Assembly: GCA_009781635.1 (NCBI GenBank)
Contig: WQXU01000009.1
Location: 1 to 64,000, forward strand
DNA: 64,000 nucleotides
Origin: Treponema sp.
GTDB lineage: Bacteria > Spirochaetota > Spirochaetia > Treponematales > Breznakiellaceae
Reading direction: 5' to 3'
A program made the position numbers and the translations under genes. The notes under the pieces were generated by a model that saw nothing but the letters and a program-made list of their open reading frames with translations, had not been told where the DNA came from and searched no databases. The first letter of the stretch is position 1. Each line of letters opens with the position of its first letter. Of the stretch, positions 54,675 through 63,556 are shown piece after piece.

Positions 54675-54692
54675 TGCTGCCGAAAGGCAGCA
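54675..54692 (-). promoter_or_regulatory. hairpin in the nifJ leader
   Basis: TGCTGCC (54675-54681) and GGCAGCA (54686-54692) flank four bases. It lies 28 bp before the start codon, in the mRNA leader, and may protect the transcript of this highly used gene. Confidence 0.4.
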
Positions 54693-54750
54693 CATCAAAA
54701 CCGGGCACGAAACAGGGTTTCATGCTTTTTACGGTGACTTTTATAGGAGG

Positions 54751-54779
54751 ATTTTAACACGGATCGGGGGTATATTCAA
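54751..54779 (-). promoter_or_regulatory. promoter of nifJ
   Basis: On the minus strand TTGAAT (54774-54779), a 17-base spacer, then TAAAAT (54751-54756). Start would be about 100 bp before the nifJ ATG. Confidence 0.5.
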
Positions 54780-54823
54780 TATACAAAAACATTATAATTG
54801 CGGAAAAAAGGGGCTGTTATGCG

Positions 54824-55204
54824 TTAATTCCCCAGTATTTTTTCGATTCTGTTCAGCAATTCGCCTGCTTCATAGGGCTTGGTGATTAAATCCGCCGCTC
54901 CTATTCTTGATGCGTAAAGCTTTTCCCTTACACCGTCCAGCGATGTCAGAAATGCAATCGGAACATTGCGTAAAAGACTTATTCCCTTTATTTTATTATA
55001 CGTTTCCCAGCCGTCCATTTCAGGCATTAATACATCAAGCAGAATTATACTGGGAACAAGCCCTTTGGATAAAAAAATCAACGCATCTTTTCCCGATTTT
55101 GCGGTGGTAACATCATAATGTCCCTTAAGAAGATTCTCGGCAATCACAAGATGAACTTCATTATCATCTACAATAAGAATTTTTTTCAGTATATTTTTTT
55201 CCAT
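54824..55204 (-). CDS. single-domain response regulator
   Basis: A 126-residue stand-alone receiver with IVDDNEVH, the acceptor Asp in IILLDVLMPEMDG, and TKP. No output domain. It stands alone between nifJ and the FKBP genes, so its kinase is unknown; the window holds several candidates. ATG 55204 is chosen, with AAGG nine bases upstream; a TTG six bases earlier, with its own GGAG, is an alternative. Confidence 0.82.
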   Translation of the reverse strand: MEKNILKKILIVDDNEVHLVIAENLLKGHYDVTTAKSGKDALIFLSKGLVPSIILLDVLMPEMDGWETYNKIKGISLLRNVPIAFLTSLDGVREKLYASRIGAADLITKPYEAGELLNRIEKILGN

Positions 55205-55333
55205 AGACAATTGCCTTCTCCCTATTTATTGATTGTCGGCTATAATTCACAACCGCACAATAGTTAACTTGTAAAAACCCGGGTTTTTAAGGTTTTCACA
55301 AGCTTTTTGACAAAAAAAACAGGACACTGGGGC

Positions 55334-55362
55334 TTTTCATAACAAATAAAAAAAGATATTAT
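55334..55362 (+). promoter_or_regulatory. promoter that may give a leaderless FKBP transcript
   Basis: TTTTCA (55334-55339), 17-base spacer, TATTAT (55357-55362). A start seven bases after the -10 falls on the A of ATG 55369, and no ribosome-binding site precedes that ATG. Confidence 0.4.
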
Positions 55363-55368
55363 TGTTAG

Positions 55369-56070
55369 ATGAAGTACAATTTTAAGATATTTTTAACAGT
55401 TTTAACTATGGCTGCTTTTTTAAGCTGTAACAACGGCTCCGGTTCTTCCCAGAGGGAAGTGAATTTTGACAGAGATGCATCATATGCCCTGGGTTTAAAT
55501 ATCGGCGCAGGGCTGAAAGAAGGGCTGGAAGCTGACGGCATCTATCCCAATATCGATGAATTTATCAAAGGCATGAGAGACGGCATTGCAGGCAGAGAGC
55601 CAAGGTTTGATATATTACACGCAAGAGATATACTTGATACGGCATTAGACGCCATGATGGAAGAGGTATTTGCCGAAGCCAGACAGAAGGAAATTATCTT
55701 TCTTGCGGAAAATGCAAGAAAACCCGGCATAATAATCACATCCAGCGGTTTGCAGTACGAAATTATTACTGAGGGAAACGGGCCGAAACCAAAGGAAATG
55801 GATACTGTTGTAGTGCATTATGACGGAAAATTCACAGACGGAAAATTTTTTGACAGTTCCAATACAAGGGGATATCCTTCTGAGTTTGAATTAAACTGGA
55901 TCATTCCCGGCTGGGCCGAAGGGTTGCAGCTAATGAGCGTGGGAAGCAAATACAGATTTTATATTCCATCGGAACTTGGTTACGGCGAAGAAGGCATACA
56001 GTCAATAATTCCGCCCTTTGCCACTCTTGTTTTTGATGTTGAGCTTCTGGAAATTAAGACTGAAAGCTAG
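55369..56070 (+). CDS. FKBP-type peptidyl-prolyl isomerase, lipoprotein
   Basis: A 233-residue lipoprotein (signal ends MAAFLSC). It has an FKBP N-terminal helical domain (YALGLNIGAGLKEGLEADGIYPNIDEFIKGM) and a C-terminal FKBP domain (VVVHYDGKFTDGKFFDSS, GWAEGLQLMSVGSKYRFYIPSELGYG, LVFDVELLEI). It helps fold proteins outside the inner membrane, like Mip or FkpA. No ribosome site is visible. A second FKBP gene follows at once. Confidence 0.87.
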   Translation: MKYNFKIFLTVLTMAAFLSCNNGSGSSQREVNFDRDASYALGLNIGAGLKEGLEADGIYPNIDEFIKGMRDGIAGREPRFDILHARDILDTALDAMMEEVFAEARQKEIIFLAENARKPGIIITSSGLQYEIITEGNGPKPKEMDTVVVHYDGKFTDGKFFDSSNTRGYPSEFELNWIIPGWAEGLQLMSVGSKYRFYIPSELGYGEEGIQSIIPPFATLVFDVELLEIKTES

Positions 56071-56099
56071 TGTCCTGGGACAATAAGCGGGGAGAAAAA

Positions 56100-56792
56100 A
56101 TGAAAAAATTGATAATTATACTGTGCATGTTTCTTGCGGCAACAGCATTACATGCAAGGGCAATTCAGGAAGATTACAGAAATGCAGAAGAAAAAGAGCG
56201 CGTCAGTTACGCCTTTGGAATGATAATCGGAGCCAACTTAAGCACAGCGCCGATTGACTTTGATTATGCTGCCTTTACCGAAGGATTAAGATCAATGTTA
56301 GACGAAAACATTGAATCTCAGTTCAGTCAGCAGGAAGCGATGGAGATTGTAGAAACAGCCCTGCATATTGCAATGGATAAGGTAACCGAAGAAAACCGCA
56401 GGCTTGAAGAAGAATTTCTTCTGACAAACAGCCAGCGCACCGGAGTGCGGGTAACGGAAAGCGGCCTTCAATATGAAGTCCTTAAACATACAAGCGGAGA
56501 TAAACCGGCCGGTAATGCTGTTGTAAAGGTGAATTATACAGGAACATTTATAGACGGCAGCCTGTTTGACAGCTCAGCAGAAGATGAAGGCGCATACATA
56601 CCTATTGAATTAGTCATACCGGGCTGGACAGAAGGCATAATGCTGATGAGCGAAAGCAGCGTATACCGGCTTTTCATACCCTCGAATCTGGCCTACGGCA
56701 GAGACGGCATTCAGGGCTTAATTCCGCCCTATTCAACTCTTATATTTGAGGTTGAGTTACTCGAAATTATCAATGTCGATGATGACGAATAA
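56100..56792 (+). CDS. FKBP-type peptidyl-prolyl isomerase, exported
   Basis: A 230-residue exported FKBP with a plain signal peptide (MKKLIIILCMFLAATALHARA) rather than a lipobox, then the same two-domain layout as its neighbour (VKVNYTGTFIDGSLFDSS, GWTEGIMLMSESSVYRLFIPSNLAYG). It is the soluble partner of the lipid-anchored copy and arose by duplication. ATG 56100 has GGGGAG five bases upstream. Confidence 0.87.
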   Translation: MKKLIIILCMFLAATALHARAIQEDYRNAEEKERVSYAFGMIIGANLSTAPIDFDYAAFTEGLRSMLDENIESQFSQQEAMEIVETALHIAMDKVTEENRRLEEEFLLTNSQRTGVRVTESGLQYEVLKHTSGDKPAGNAVVKVNYTGTFIDGSLFDSSAEDEGAYIPIELVIPGWTEGIMLMSESSVYRLFIPSNLAYGRDGIQGLIPPYSTLIFEVELLEIINVDDDE

Positions 56793-56804
56793 AATTGCCT
56801 GCAG

Positions 56805-56822
56805 CGCCGGAGAAATCCGGCG
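56805..56822. terminator. hairpin between convergent FKBP and phoR genes
   Basis: CGCCGG (56805-56810) pairs with CCGGCG (56817-56822) around six bases, with AT-rich sequence on both sides. It may end both transcripts. Confidence 0.45.
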
Positions 56823-56831
56823 TTATTAAAT

Positions 56832-58688
56832 TCAGCATATATAGGGAATTTTTATTCTGAATACCGAGCCTTTTCCGGCGGTGCTTTCCGCTTCGGCGCT
56901 TCCCTTGTGAAGCAGAGCAATGTGCCGGACAATGGATAAGCCAAGGCCGGTGCTTCTTTGACCGCTGTCTGCAGCGCCCCTTGAACGATCCACGCGGTAA
57001 AATCTTTCAAATATCCTTTCCAAATGTTCAGATGAAACGCCTATCCCCTTATCGCGTACTTCAAAAATTAATACATCGTTTTGAACAAAGGCATTTAACC
57101 AAAGCGCGGATTTGGGCGATGAATACTTAATGCCATTGTCCAATAAATTAATCAATGCCTGAATAACCAACGAACCGAACAGTCTGGCCTTTAGATCATC
57201 CTGGCATTTGATATTTATTTCTATTTGTTTTTTCTTTGCATAGGGTTCTACAGAAACGGCTGCTTCATTTACAATTGATGCTATATCTTCTTCTTTCAGT
57301 TCCCGCTCGTTAACCGGGGAATTGTTTTCTATATCTGCAAGCACGAGTAATTCGTTGGTAAGGCTTTCCATAACTCCGGCATTTTTTAAAATGATCTCTG
57401 AAAAATGAAGCACCTGCTTTTTACTTTTTCCGTCAAAACTATCCGCCGTATCAAGCAATGTTTCAGAGAATCCCTTGATAAGCTGGATAGGTGTGCGTAA
57501 TTCATGCGATACATTTGCGACAAAATCCTTGCGCACTTTTTCCAGTTTTACAAGCCGGGTGATATCCTGTAAAACAAGAATTACGCCTGCAGCATCCGGC
57601 GCCATATGAAGGGGAGAAGCGTAAACCTGGAAATGAACTTCTCCTGCCGGAAGGGAGCCCCCGTCCTTATCATCCTTTATACCGGTTTCAGAATCTGACA
57701 AGAGCGCAAGACCTGTATGGAAAGTAAGTTCTGTCTCAAACGGAGCGCCGCATGCAATTGCCTTTTTGGCAATTTCCGCAAGTTCCGCGGAACGCGTTGC
57801 TTCCAGCAGTGACATATTTTTTATACTGCGGCTTCCCAGATTGAAAAGTTCCCTTGCCCTTGGGTTTACCATGTGCAGTTTTAAAGCATGATCCATCGCA
57901 AAAACAGCTTCTGACATTCCGTTAAGGATTGCTTCCAGGCGGCTGCCTTCCGATTTTGCCTGTATCAGGCGCAGGTTTAATTCCTCTGTCATTGCGCGTA
58001 ACGCTTTTTCCAGGCTCCTGAATTCCGGCGCGGCATGTTCAACAGCTTCGGGTTCGGATAATAAAAGCGAACTTGTCTGCGCAATGCTTACAAGCCTTTC
58101 CAGCGACATTGAAAGGGAGCGCGAATACATGATAATCAACCAGAAAGCGGCGATTATAAACAGACAGATAAAAATTGCAAACGGAAGGAATACAGGTGAA
58201 ACCCGCGCTCCGAACCCGGGAATGGAAACAGAAAGCCTGAACACGCCTGTTATATTGTTAAAATTGTCATAAACAGGCAGCGCATAATAAATACGCTTCA
58301 TTCTGGTGCTGATTGAATCGCGCATCGAACTTCCTTCTCTGCCTTCCAGCGCCGCAATTACTTCTTCGCGATCGATGTGGTTTACAAGTCCGTCTGCAAT
58401 ATGAGAATCCCACAGCACATAACCTGACGGAGTAATCAGTGTAAGCCGGTAAGCATCGTAAACGCTTACCGGAAGCGAAATCTGAATTCCTGCATCCGCC
58501 TGAAATATTTCTGTTATGCGCTCATTTCCTATTACCGTCATTATTGTTTTAGCGGTGTTTCTAAGATTTGTCATGTTAACTCTATAGTAAAGATGATTCA
58601 TGAATAACATTACAGATAACACAAATATTGCAGAAAATCCCAGAACTGCAATCCCAAGAGTTATAAGGCTTCTTCTGAATATTGTCAT
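56832..58688 (-). CDS. phoR: PhoR-type phosphate sensor histidine kinase
   Basis: A 618-residue kinase: membrane helix (LITLGIAVLGFSAIFVLSVML), extracytoplasmic domain of about 130 residues, second helix (VFLPFAIFICLFIIAAFWLIIM), HAMP-like linker, PAS (ILNGMSEAVFAMDHALKLHMVNPRARELFNLG), HisKA with VSHELRTPIQLIKGFSETLL, and HATPase (NLLDNGIKYSSP, DKGIGV, GLGLSIVRHI). It lies downstream of phoB, 22 bp apart, and next to pst genes; it should phosphorylate PhoB when phosphate is scarce. Confidence 0.87.
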   Translation of the reverse strand: MTIFRRSLITLGIAVLGFSAIFVLSVMLFMNHLYYRVNMTNLRNTAKTIMTVIGNERITEIFQADAGIQISLPVSVYDAYRLTLITPSGYVLWDSHIADGLVNHIDREEVIAALEGREGSSMRDSISTRMKRIYYALPVYDNFNNITGVFRLSVSIPGFGARVSPVFLPFAIFICLFIIAAFWLIIMYSRSLSMSLERLVSIAQTSSLLLSEPEAVEHAAPEFRSLEKALRAMTEELNLRLIQAKSEGSRLEAILNGMSEAVFAMDHALKLHMVNPRARELFNLGSRSIKNMSLLEATRSAELAEIAKKAIACGAPFETELTFHTGLALLSDSETGIKDDKDGGSLPAGEVHFQVYASPLHMAPDAAGVILVLQDITRLVKLEKVRKDFVANVSHELRTPIQLIKGFSETLLDTADSFDGKSKKQVLHFSEIILKNAGVMESLTNELLVLADIENNSPVNERELKEEDIASIVNEAAVSVEPYAKKKQIEINIKCQDDLKARLFGSLVIQALINLLDNGIKYSSPKSALWLNAFVQNDVLIFEVRDKGIGVSSEHLERIFERFYRVDRSRGAADSGQRSTGLGLSIVRHIALLHKGSAEAESTAGKGSVFRIKIPYIC

Positions 58689-58710
58689 TGCGCTGTCCTT
58701 ATTTGTTTCA

Positions 58711-59412
58711 CTATGTTTCTTCAGGCGCTTTTAATCTGTAACCAACGCCGCGGATTGTTTCGATCATATCTCCGGCTTTCCCGAGTTTTTTCCGCAAGCC
58801 GAGTATTTGCACATCAACAGAACGATCCGTAACAGGATAATCCGGCCCCCTGATTGCTGCAATAATCTGGTTACGCGAAAAAACAATATCAGGATTTGAA
58901 AGAAAATGTTTCAAAAGCGCAAACTCGGTAGCAAAAAGATCCAGCTGACTGCCGCCGTAAAATGCCGTATGACGCGCGGCGTCAAGCTTTAATTCACCCT
59001 GCTGCCAGACATTAGCCGGGTTATCAGAAACGCCCTCTTCCTGCCGTCTTAGTCCCGCCCGCACTCTTGCAATCAGCACTTTGGGACTGTAGGGTTTTAT
59101 AACATAATCATCTGCGCCAAGTTCAAGCCCCGTAACAATATCGGATTCCTCGCCCTTTGCCGTAGTCATAATAACGGGAATATTTTTACATTGACTTATT
59201 TCTTTAATTTTTTTTAGAACTTTAAAACCATCCATGCCGGGCAGCATTATATCCAAAAGAATACAGTTTACCGTTCTGGATTTTAATATCTTTATTCCTT
59301 CTTCTCCGGTTTTTACCTGTAATAATTTCCAGCCTTCCCTCGACATTGCATGAGACAATAACTCTTGAATGGCAGGATCATCCTCAATAATCAGGATTAC
59401 TGCTTTACTCAT
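58711..59412 (-). CDS. phoB: PhoB-type response regulator
   Basis: A 233-residue OmpR/PhoB regulator: receiver (LIIEDDPAI, acceptor Asp in CILLDIMLPGMDG, IKPYSP) and C-terminal winged helix (ATEFALLKHFLSNPDIVFSRNQII, DVQILGLRKKLG, IRGVGYRLKAP). The start overlaps the end of phoU by 8 bp. It should turn on the pst operon opposite; no clear Pho box could be placed by eye. Confidence 0.9.
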   Translation of the reverse strand: MSKAVILIIEDDPAIQELLSHAMSREGWKLLQVKTGEEGIKILKSRTVNCILLDIMLPGMDGFKVLKKIKEISQCKNIPVIMTTAKGEESDIVTGLELGADDYVIKPYSPKVLIARVRAGLRRQEEGVSDNPANVWQQGELKLDAARHTAFYGGSQLDLFATEFALLKHFLSNPDIVFSRNQIIAAIRGPDYPVTDRSVDVQILGLRKKLGKAGDMIETIRGVGYRLKAPEET

Positions 59413-60070
59413 TTAGCTCCTCATGCTTGCCTTCGATCATGTAGATAATAGCCTCGCAGATATTTGTTATGTGATCTCCAAGGCGTTCAAGCTGATTTGA
59501 TGTAAGAAGTATTTGAACCGCATTTTTAACCTTGTCAGGATTTTTCTTCATTACTTTCAATATTTTTTCCGTCAGTTCCTTATGCTCTGTATCAATCTTG
59601 TCATCCATTGCGGCGGCAGTGCGCGCGGCATTTACATCCTGTTCCATAAAAGCGGATGCGGCAGCGCGGAGCATCTTCTGTCCTGTCTCCGCCATTTTCT
59701 CAAGATTTTCCTGCACCCTGAAAGACGCATCTTCGCTTTTTGCAAGTTTTTTTGCAGCGCGCGCAAGATGCACAGCATGATCTCCGATTCTTTCAATACT
59801 GGTTGTTAGTTTAAAAATTGTTACAAGTTCCCTTAAATCGCGCGCAACCGGCTGCTGGGTGGCAATAAGGATAGCGGCATCGTTTTCTATTTTTACCTGC
59901 AGCAAATCTATTTGAGTATCATTAACGCGCACTTCGTTGGCAAGATCGGAGTTTCGGGTTTTTAGGGCAGCAAGGGCCTTGCCAAGATTTTCTTCAACCC
60001 TGGTTGCCATCTCTAAAATATCATGCCGTAAGCGGCTCAGTTCTTCAGTGAAAAATTTTCGTGATTCCAT
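59405..60070 (-). CDS. phoU: PhoU phosphate-signalling protein
   Basis: A 221-residue two-repeat helical protein (opening MESRKFFTEELSRLRHDILEMATRVEENLGKALAAL; repeat motif ERIGDHAVHLARAA and ERLGDHITNICEAI). It links the Pst transporter to PhoR. ATG 60070 has GGGGGG eight bases upstream and is preferred over 60094. It is transcribed away from the pst operon, together with phoB and phoR. Confidence 0.9.
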   Translation of the reverse strand: MESRKFFTEELSRLRHDILEMATRVEENLGKALAALKTRNSDLANEVRVNDTQIDLLQVKIENDAAILIATQQPVARDLRELVTIFKLTTSIERIGDHAVHLARAAKKLAKSEDASFRVQENLEKMAETGQKMLRAAASAFMEQDVNAARTAAAMDDKIDTEHKELTEKILKVMKKNPDKVKNAVQILLTSNQLERLGDHITNICEAIIYMIEGKHEELNE

Positions 60071-60272
60071 ACCGTTGTCCCCCCTATGTATCATTATACT
60101 CTATCAGTTCTCCGAAAAGAAATAAATACTCTCCAGACTAACGAACTGACTACTGAAAAACCTGTTAAAAAGGTATTTCTTTTATGTTAAATTCAAATGA
60201 AAGAATTGTCAGAATTTGGTTAAAAACCAGTGTAGAATTTATCTCCAAAAAATGCTTTAATGACTTCCAGTA

Positions 60273-61052
60273 ATGATTGATTCAAATGCCAAGCTGAAAC
60301 TGCAATCTGTCAACCTGTTCTACGGCGATTTTCACGCTTTGGGCGATGTTACTTTTGATATTCCCGAGTGCGCAATAACCGCGATAATAGGACCTTCGGG
60401 CTGCGGCAAATCATCTCTTCTTCGTCTTTTTAACCGCATGAACGACCTGATACCCGGCGTCAGAGTAGACGGCAGTATTTTTTTAAATGATATTCCAATT
60501 TACGGAAAAAATACGGATGTCGTTCATCTCAGGCAAAAGGTCGGAATGGTCTTTCAGAAACCGAACATTTTTCCAATGAGCATATATGACAATGTCATAA
60601 TCGGCCCCAAGCACCACGGAATAAAAAACAAGCGTGATTTGGAAATTATAATTGAACGGAGTTTGTCTCAAGTGGCGCTCTGGGATGAAGTAAAGGACAG
60701 TCTTGACAAACCCGGCCTTGGCCTTGCCATGGGACAGCAGCAGCGTTTATGCATAGCCCGCGCGCTGGCTGTAGAACCGGAAGTTATATTGATGGATGAA
60801 TCCTGCAGCGCGCTTGATCCGGAATCCACAATGAAAATAGAAGAGCTTATGATGGAACTTGCGCGCAATTATACCATCATCATAGTTACGCATAACATGG
60901 AACAGGCGCGCAGGGTATCCGATATGGCGGCATTTATGATGATAGACAAGGCAAAAATAGGCAGGCTTGTAGAATACGAAAGAACATCTGATATTTTCTT
61001 AAACCCCAAAGACAAGCGCACAGAAGATTATATAACAGGCCGGTTTGGATAG
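60273..61052 (+). CDS. pstB: PstB phosphate ABC transporter ATPase (first copy), signature motif altered
   Basis: A 259-residue PstB. Walker A is intact (GPSGCGKS, K46), as are Q95 of the Q-loop ([10 protein letters not shown]), the Walker B/catalytic Glu (VILMDE, E176) and the H-loop (VTHNMEQA). The ABC signature, LSGGQQQR in normal PstB, is LAMGQQQR here (residues 151-158): both the Ser and the first Gly are changed. The window also begins a second, differently altered PstB at 63557. It heads the operon, before pstS, which is unusual since pstB normally comes last. Confidence 0.9.
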   Translation: MIDSNAKLKLQSVNLFYGDFHALGDVTFDIPECAITAIIGPSGCGKSSLLRLFNRMNDLIPGVRVDGSIFLNDIPIYGKNTDVVHLRQKVGMVFQKPNIFPMSIYDNVIIGPKHHGIKNKRDLEIIIERSLSQVALWDEVKDSLDKPGLGLAMGQQQRLCIARALAVEPEVILMDESCSALDPESTMKIEELMMELARNYTIIIVTHNMEQARRVSDMAAFMMIDKAKIGRLVEYERTSDIFLNPKDKRTEDYITGRFG

Positions 61053-61071
61053 GAGAGCAGGAGGAAGATTG

Positions 61072-61854
61072 ATGAAAGCATTTTGCTCATTTACATTGAT
61101 TCTTTTAACACTCCTTTTATTCTCGTGCGAAAAAGGGAAGGCCAAAATCATCGCCGGCTCCACTTCGGTGCAGCCCTATGTCGAAGTGCTGGCGGAAGAG
61201 TTCATGATAATGTATCCCCATTATATGATAGACATTCAGGGCGGCGGATCTTCTGCCGGCATTACAGCAGTCGAATCCGGAGCTGCACAGCTTGGAATGA
61301 CTTCCCGGGCCTTAAAGGATTCTGAATTGCATTTGTGGACTGCCGGAATAGCCAGGGACGGACTTGCCATGATTATTAATCCCGGAAATCCTGTTAACAG
61401 TTTGACATTATCCCAAATTCGCAGCATTTATACAGGCGATATTCAGGACTGGAGCGCACTCGGAGGGAATAACGCCAGAATACATATCATTGCCCGCGAA
61501 GAAGGCTCAGGAACAAGAAGCGCTTTTGAAGACATGGTAATGGATAATCTGCGGATCACTCCAAAGGCGATTGTTCAGGCCTCCAATGGAACTGTAAGAC
61601 AATTGGTCGCAGGCGATCCCTATTCAATCGGGTTCATCTCTTTGGGACTGGTTGACAATACGGTAAAAGCATTACAATTGGATAATATTGCCGCAACGCA
61701 GGAAAATATACAAAACGGCAGCTACAGTCTTTACAGAGAGTTCCTGTTTGTATCCAAAGACAAGCCAGAAGGCGCTGCAATGGATTTTATTGAGTTTATC
61801 TTTTCTGCAGAAGGACAGCGGATAATAACCCAGGAAGGACTTATAACAAGATGA
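61072..61854 (+). CDS. pstS: PstS phosphate-binding lipoprotein
   Basis: A 260-residue lipoprotein (signal MKAFCSFTLILLTLLLFSC) with phosphate-binding motifs AGSTSVQPYVEVLAEEF, GGGSSAGITAVESGAAQLGMTSR and EEGSGTRSAFED. It delivers phosphate to PstCA. AGGAGG sits seven bases before ATG 61072. The stop overlaps the pstC start (ATGA). Confidence 0.9.
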   Translation: MKAFCSFTLILLTLLLFSCEKGKAKIIAGSTSVQPYVEVLAEEFMIMYPHYMIDIQGGGSSAGITAVESGAAQLGMTSRALKDSELHLWTAGIARDGLAMIINPGNPVNSLTLSQIRSIYTGDIQDWSALGGNNARIHIIAREEGSGTRSAFEDMVMDNLRITPKAIVQASNGTVRQLVAGDPYSIGFISLGLVDNTVKALQLDNIAATQENIQNGSYSLYREFLFVSKDKPEGAAMDFIEFIFSAEGQRIITQEGLITR

Positions 61855-62714
61855 TTAGAAAAGGACTTCAAAAATTAAAGCTGGAAAACATCCCGGGACG
61901 TATTCTGCTTGCTCTTGCCTTTTCATCCATATCAGCACTGGCGCTTATAACTGTATTTATTATCATTAACGGCCTGCCGATTATTGCAAAAACAGGTTTA
62001 TGGAATTTTATTTTTGGCATGTCCTGGGCGCCAAGTCACGGCGAATATGGAATTTTCCCAATGATAGTCGGAACCGTAACTGTTACGCTTGGAGCCGCGC
62101 TAATCGGAGTTCCAATCGGCATCTGCTGCAGTATTTTTCTTTCCGAGTTTGCGCCGGCAACTTTAAGAAACATATTCAGGCCTGCCATACAATTGCTTGC
62201 AGGCATTCCCTCGGTTGTATACGGCTTTTGGGGATTATTGTTTATTGTTCCATTTATACGCGATTATCTTGGAGGGCCGGGACTTAGCATACTTGCCGGC
62301 TCCATCATACTTGCCATCATGGTTTTGCCGACGATTATAAGCATCACAGAAGTATCTATACTTGCTCTGCCGCGCCAGTATAAAGAGGGAGCGCTCGCAC
62401 TTGGGCTTACGCACTGGCAGACAATACACGCAGTTATTTTACCGTCCGCAAAATCAGGGATTGTCGCTGCTGTCATTTTAGGCATAGGACGGGCAATCGG
62501 AGAGACGATGGCAGTCATTATGGTGTTGGGCAATGCCGTAGCGGTTCCTGAATCAATCCTTGATCCTGTAAGAACATTGACAACTAACATCGGCATCGAA
62601 ATGGGATACGCATCCGGGCCGCACCAGGAAGCGCTCTTTGCAACAGGCATTGTGCTGTTTGTTATCATTATGGTTTTGAATGCGTCTGCGCAGTATATAA
62701 CGAGGAAGAAGTGA
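61851..62714 (+). CDS. pstC: PstC phosphate ABC transporter permease
   Basis: A 287-residue permease with six membrane helices and the ABC-permease EAA region (REVSF-like ALPRQYKEGALALGLTHWQTIHAVILPSA). The typical PstC opening and GIPSVVYGFWGL stretch are present. It overlaps pstS by 4 bp and pstA by 1 bp, so all are translated in linked fashion. Confidence 0.92.
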   Translation: MIRKGLQKLKLENIPGRILLALAFSSISALALITVFIIINGLPIIAKTGLWNFIFGMSWAPSHGEYGIFPMIVGTVTVTLGAALIGVPIGICCSIFLSEFAPATLRNIFRPAIQLLAGIPSVVYGFWGLLFIVPFIRDYLGGPGLSILAGSIILAIMVLPTIISITEVSILALPRQYKEGALALGLTHWQTIHAVILPSAKSGIVAAVILGIGRAIGETMAVIMVLGNAVAVPESILDPVRTLTTNIGIEMGYASGPHQEALFATGIVLFVIIMVLNASAQYITRKK

Positions 62715-63550
62715 TGCTTATTACCCCGCGCACAAGTGAAAGAATCGCAAAGGCCCTGATTTGGTCTTCCGCTCTCTTTGTGCTTGTCGTTTTAACTGCC
62801 ATTATCATTTATATACTTTTAAAGGGTCTGCCTATTATAAACTGGAGTTTTCTGACAGAAATTCCGCGCAGCATGGGACGCACAGGCGGTATTTCCTCTA
62901 CCATAATCGGCACTATTTTGATAACCCTTGTAGCGATTATAATAGCGGCTCCCTTCGGCATTGGAACAGCATTCTATCTTGCCGAATATACAAAAGAAAA
63001 TATGATAACGCGCATTATCCGCTTCAGCGCTGAATCTCTTGCGGGTATTCCTTCAATTGTGTACGGCTTATTTGGTTTTATCTTTTTCGTAATATATTTA
63101 AGGTTAGGCTTTTCCATTATATCCGGCGGATTTACATTGGCATTCATGATCCTGCCCACTATTATCCGTACATCGGAAGAGGCAATCCGCGCCGTTCCCA
63201 ATTCGTACCGCGAAGTGAGCTTTTCACTTGGTGCTACAAAATGGCAGACGATCATAAAAGTCGTTTTTCCTTCGGCGCTTCAGGGGATTGTAAACGGCGT
63301 TATACTGAGCGTTGGACGCTGTGTCGCTGAGACAGCGGCTGTTATTCTCACCGCAGGCTCGGTTCTGCGGATGCCCTCATCGCTTTTTTCATCATCACGC
63401 AGCATGGCTGTTCACTTTTATATATTGGCGGTAGAGGGAATTTCCATGGAGAATGCCTACGGCACGGCTGCTCTTTTAATAATTTTAATATTCCTGATTA
63501 ATGTTATCGCAAATACAATGGTAAACAGATTTATGGCAAAGGGCCGGTAA
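62714..63550 (+). CDS. pstA: PstA phosphate ABC transporter permease
   Basis: A 278-residue partner permease with six helices, GIPSIVYGLFGF and the EAA motif VPNSYREVSFSLGATKWQTIIKVVFPSA. It pairs with PstC to form the channel. ATG 62714 (TGATG overlap with the pstC stop) has GAGG eight bases upstream; a GTG three bases earlier is possible. Confidence 0.92.
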   Translation: MLITPRTSERIAKALIWSSALFVLVVLTAIIIYILLKGLPIINWSFLTEIPRSMGRTGGISSTIIGTILITLVAIIIAAPFGIGTAFYLAEYTKENMITRIIRFSAESLAGIPSIVYGLFGFIFFVIYLRLGFSIISGGFTLAFMILPTIIRTSEEAIRAVPNSYREVSFSLGATKWQTIIKVVFPSALQGIVNGVILSVGRCVAETAAVILTAGSVLRMPSSLFSSSRSMAVHFYILAVEGISMENAYGTAALLIILIFLINVIANTMVNRFMAKGR

Positions 63551-63556
63551 ACTATT

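Noticed and set aside
60100-60272. Possible Pho box between phoU and pstB1
   Set aside because: TTGTCAG and GGTTAAAAACC elements are present, but no two direct repeats at 11-bp spacing could be placed with confidence.
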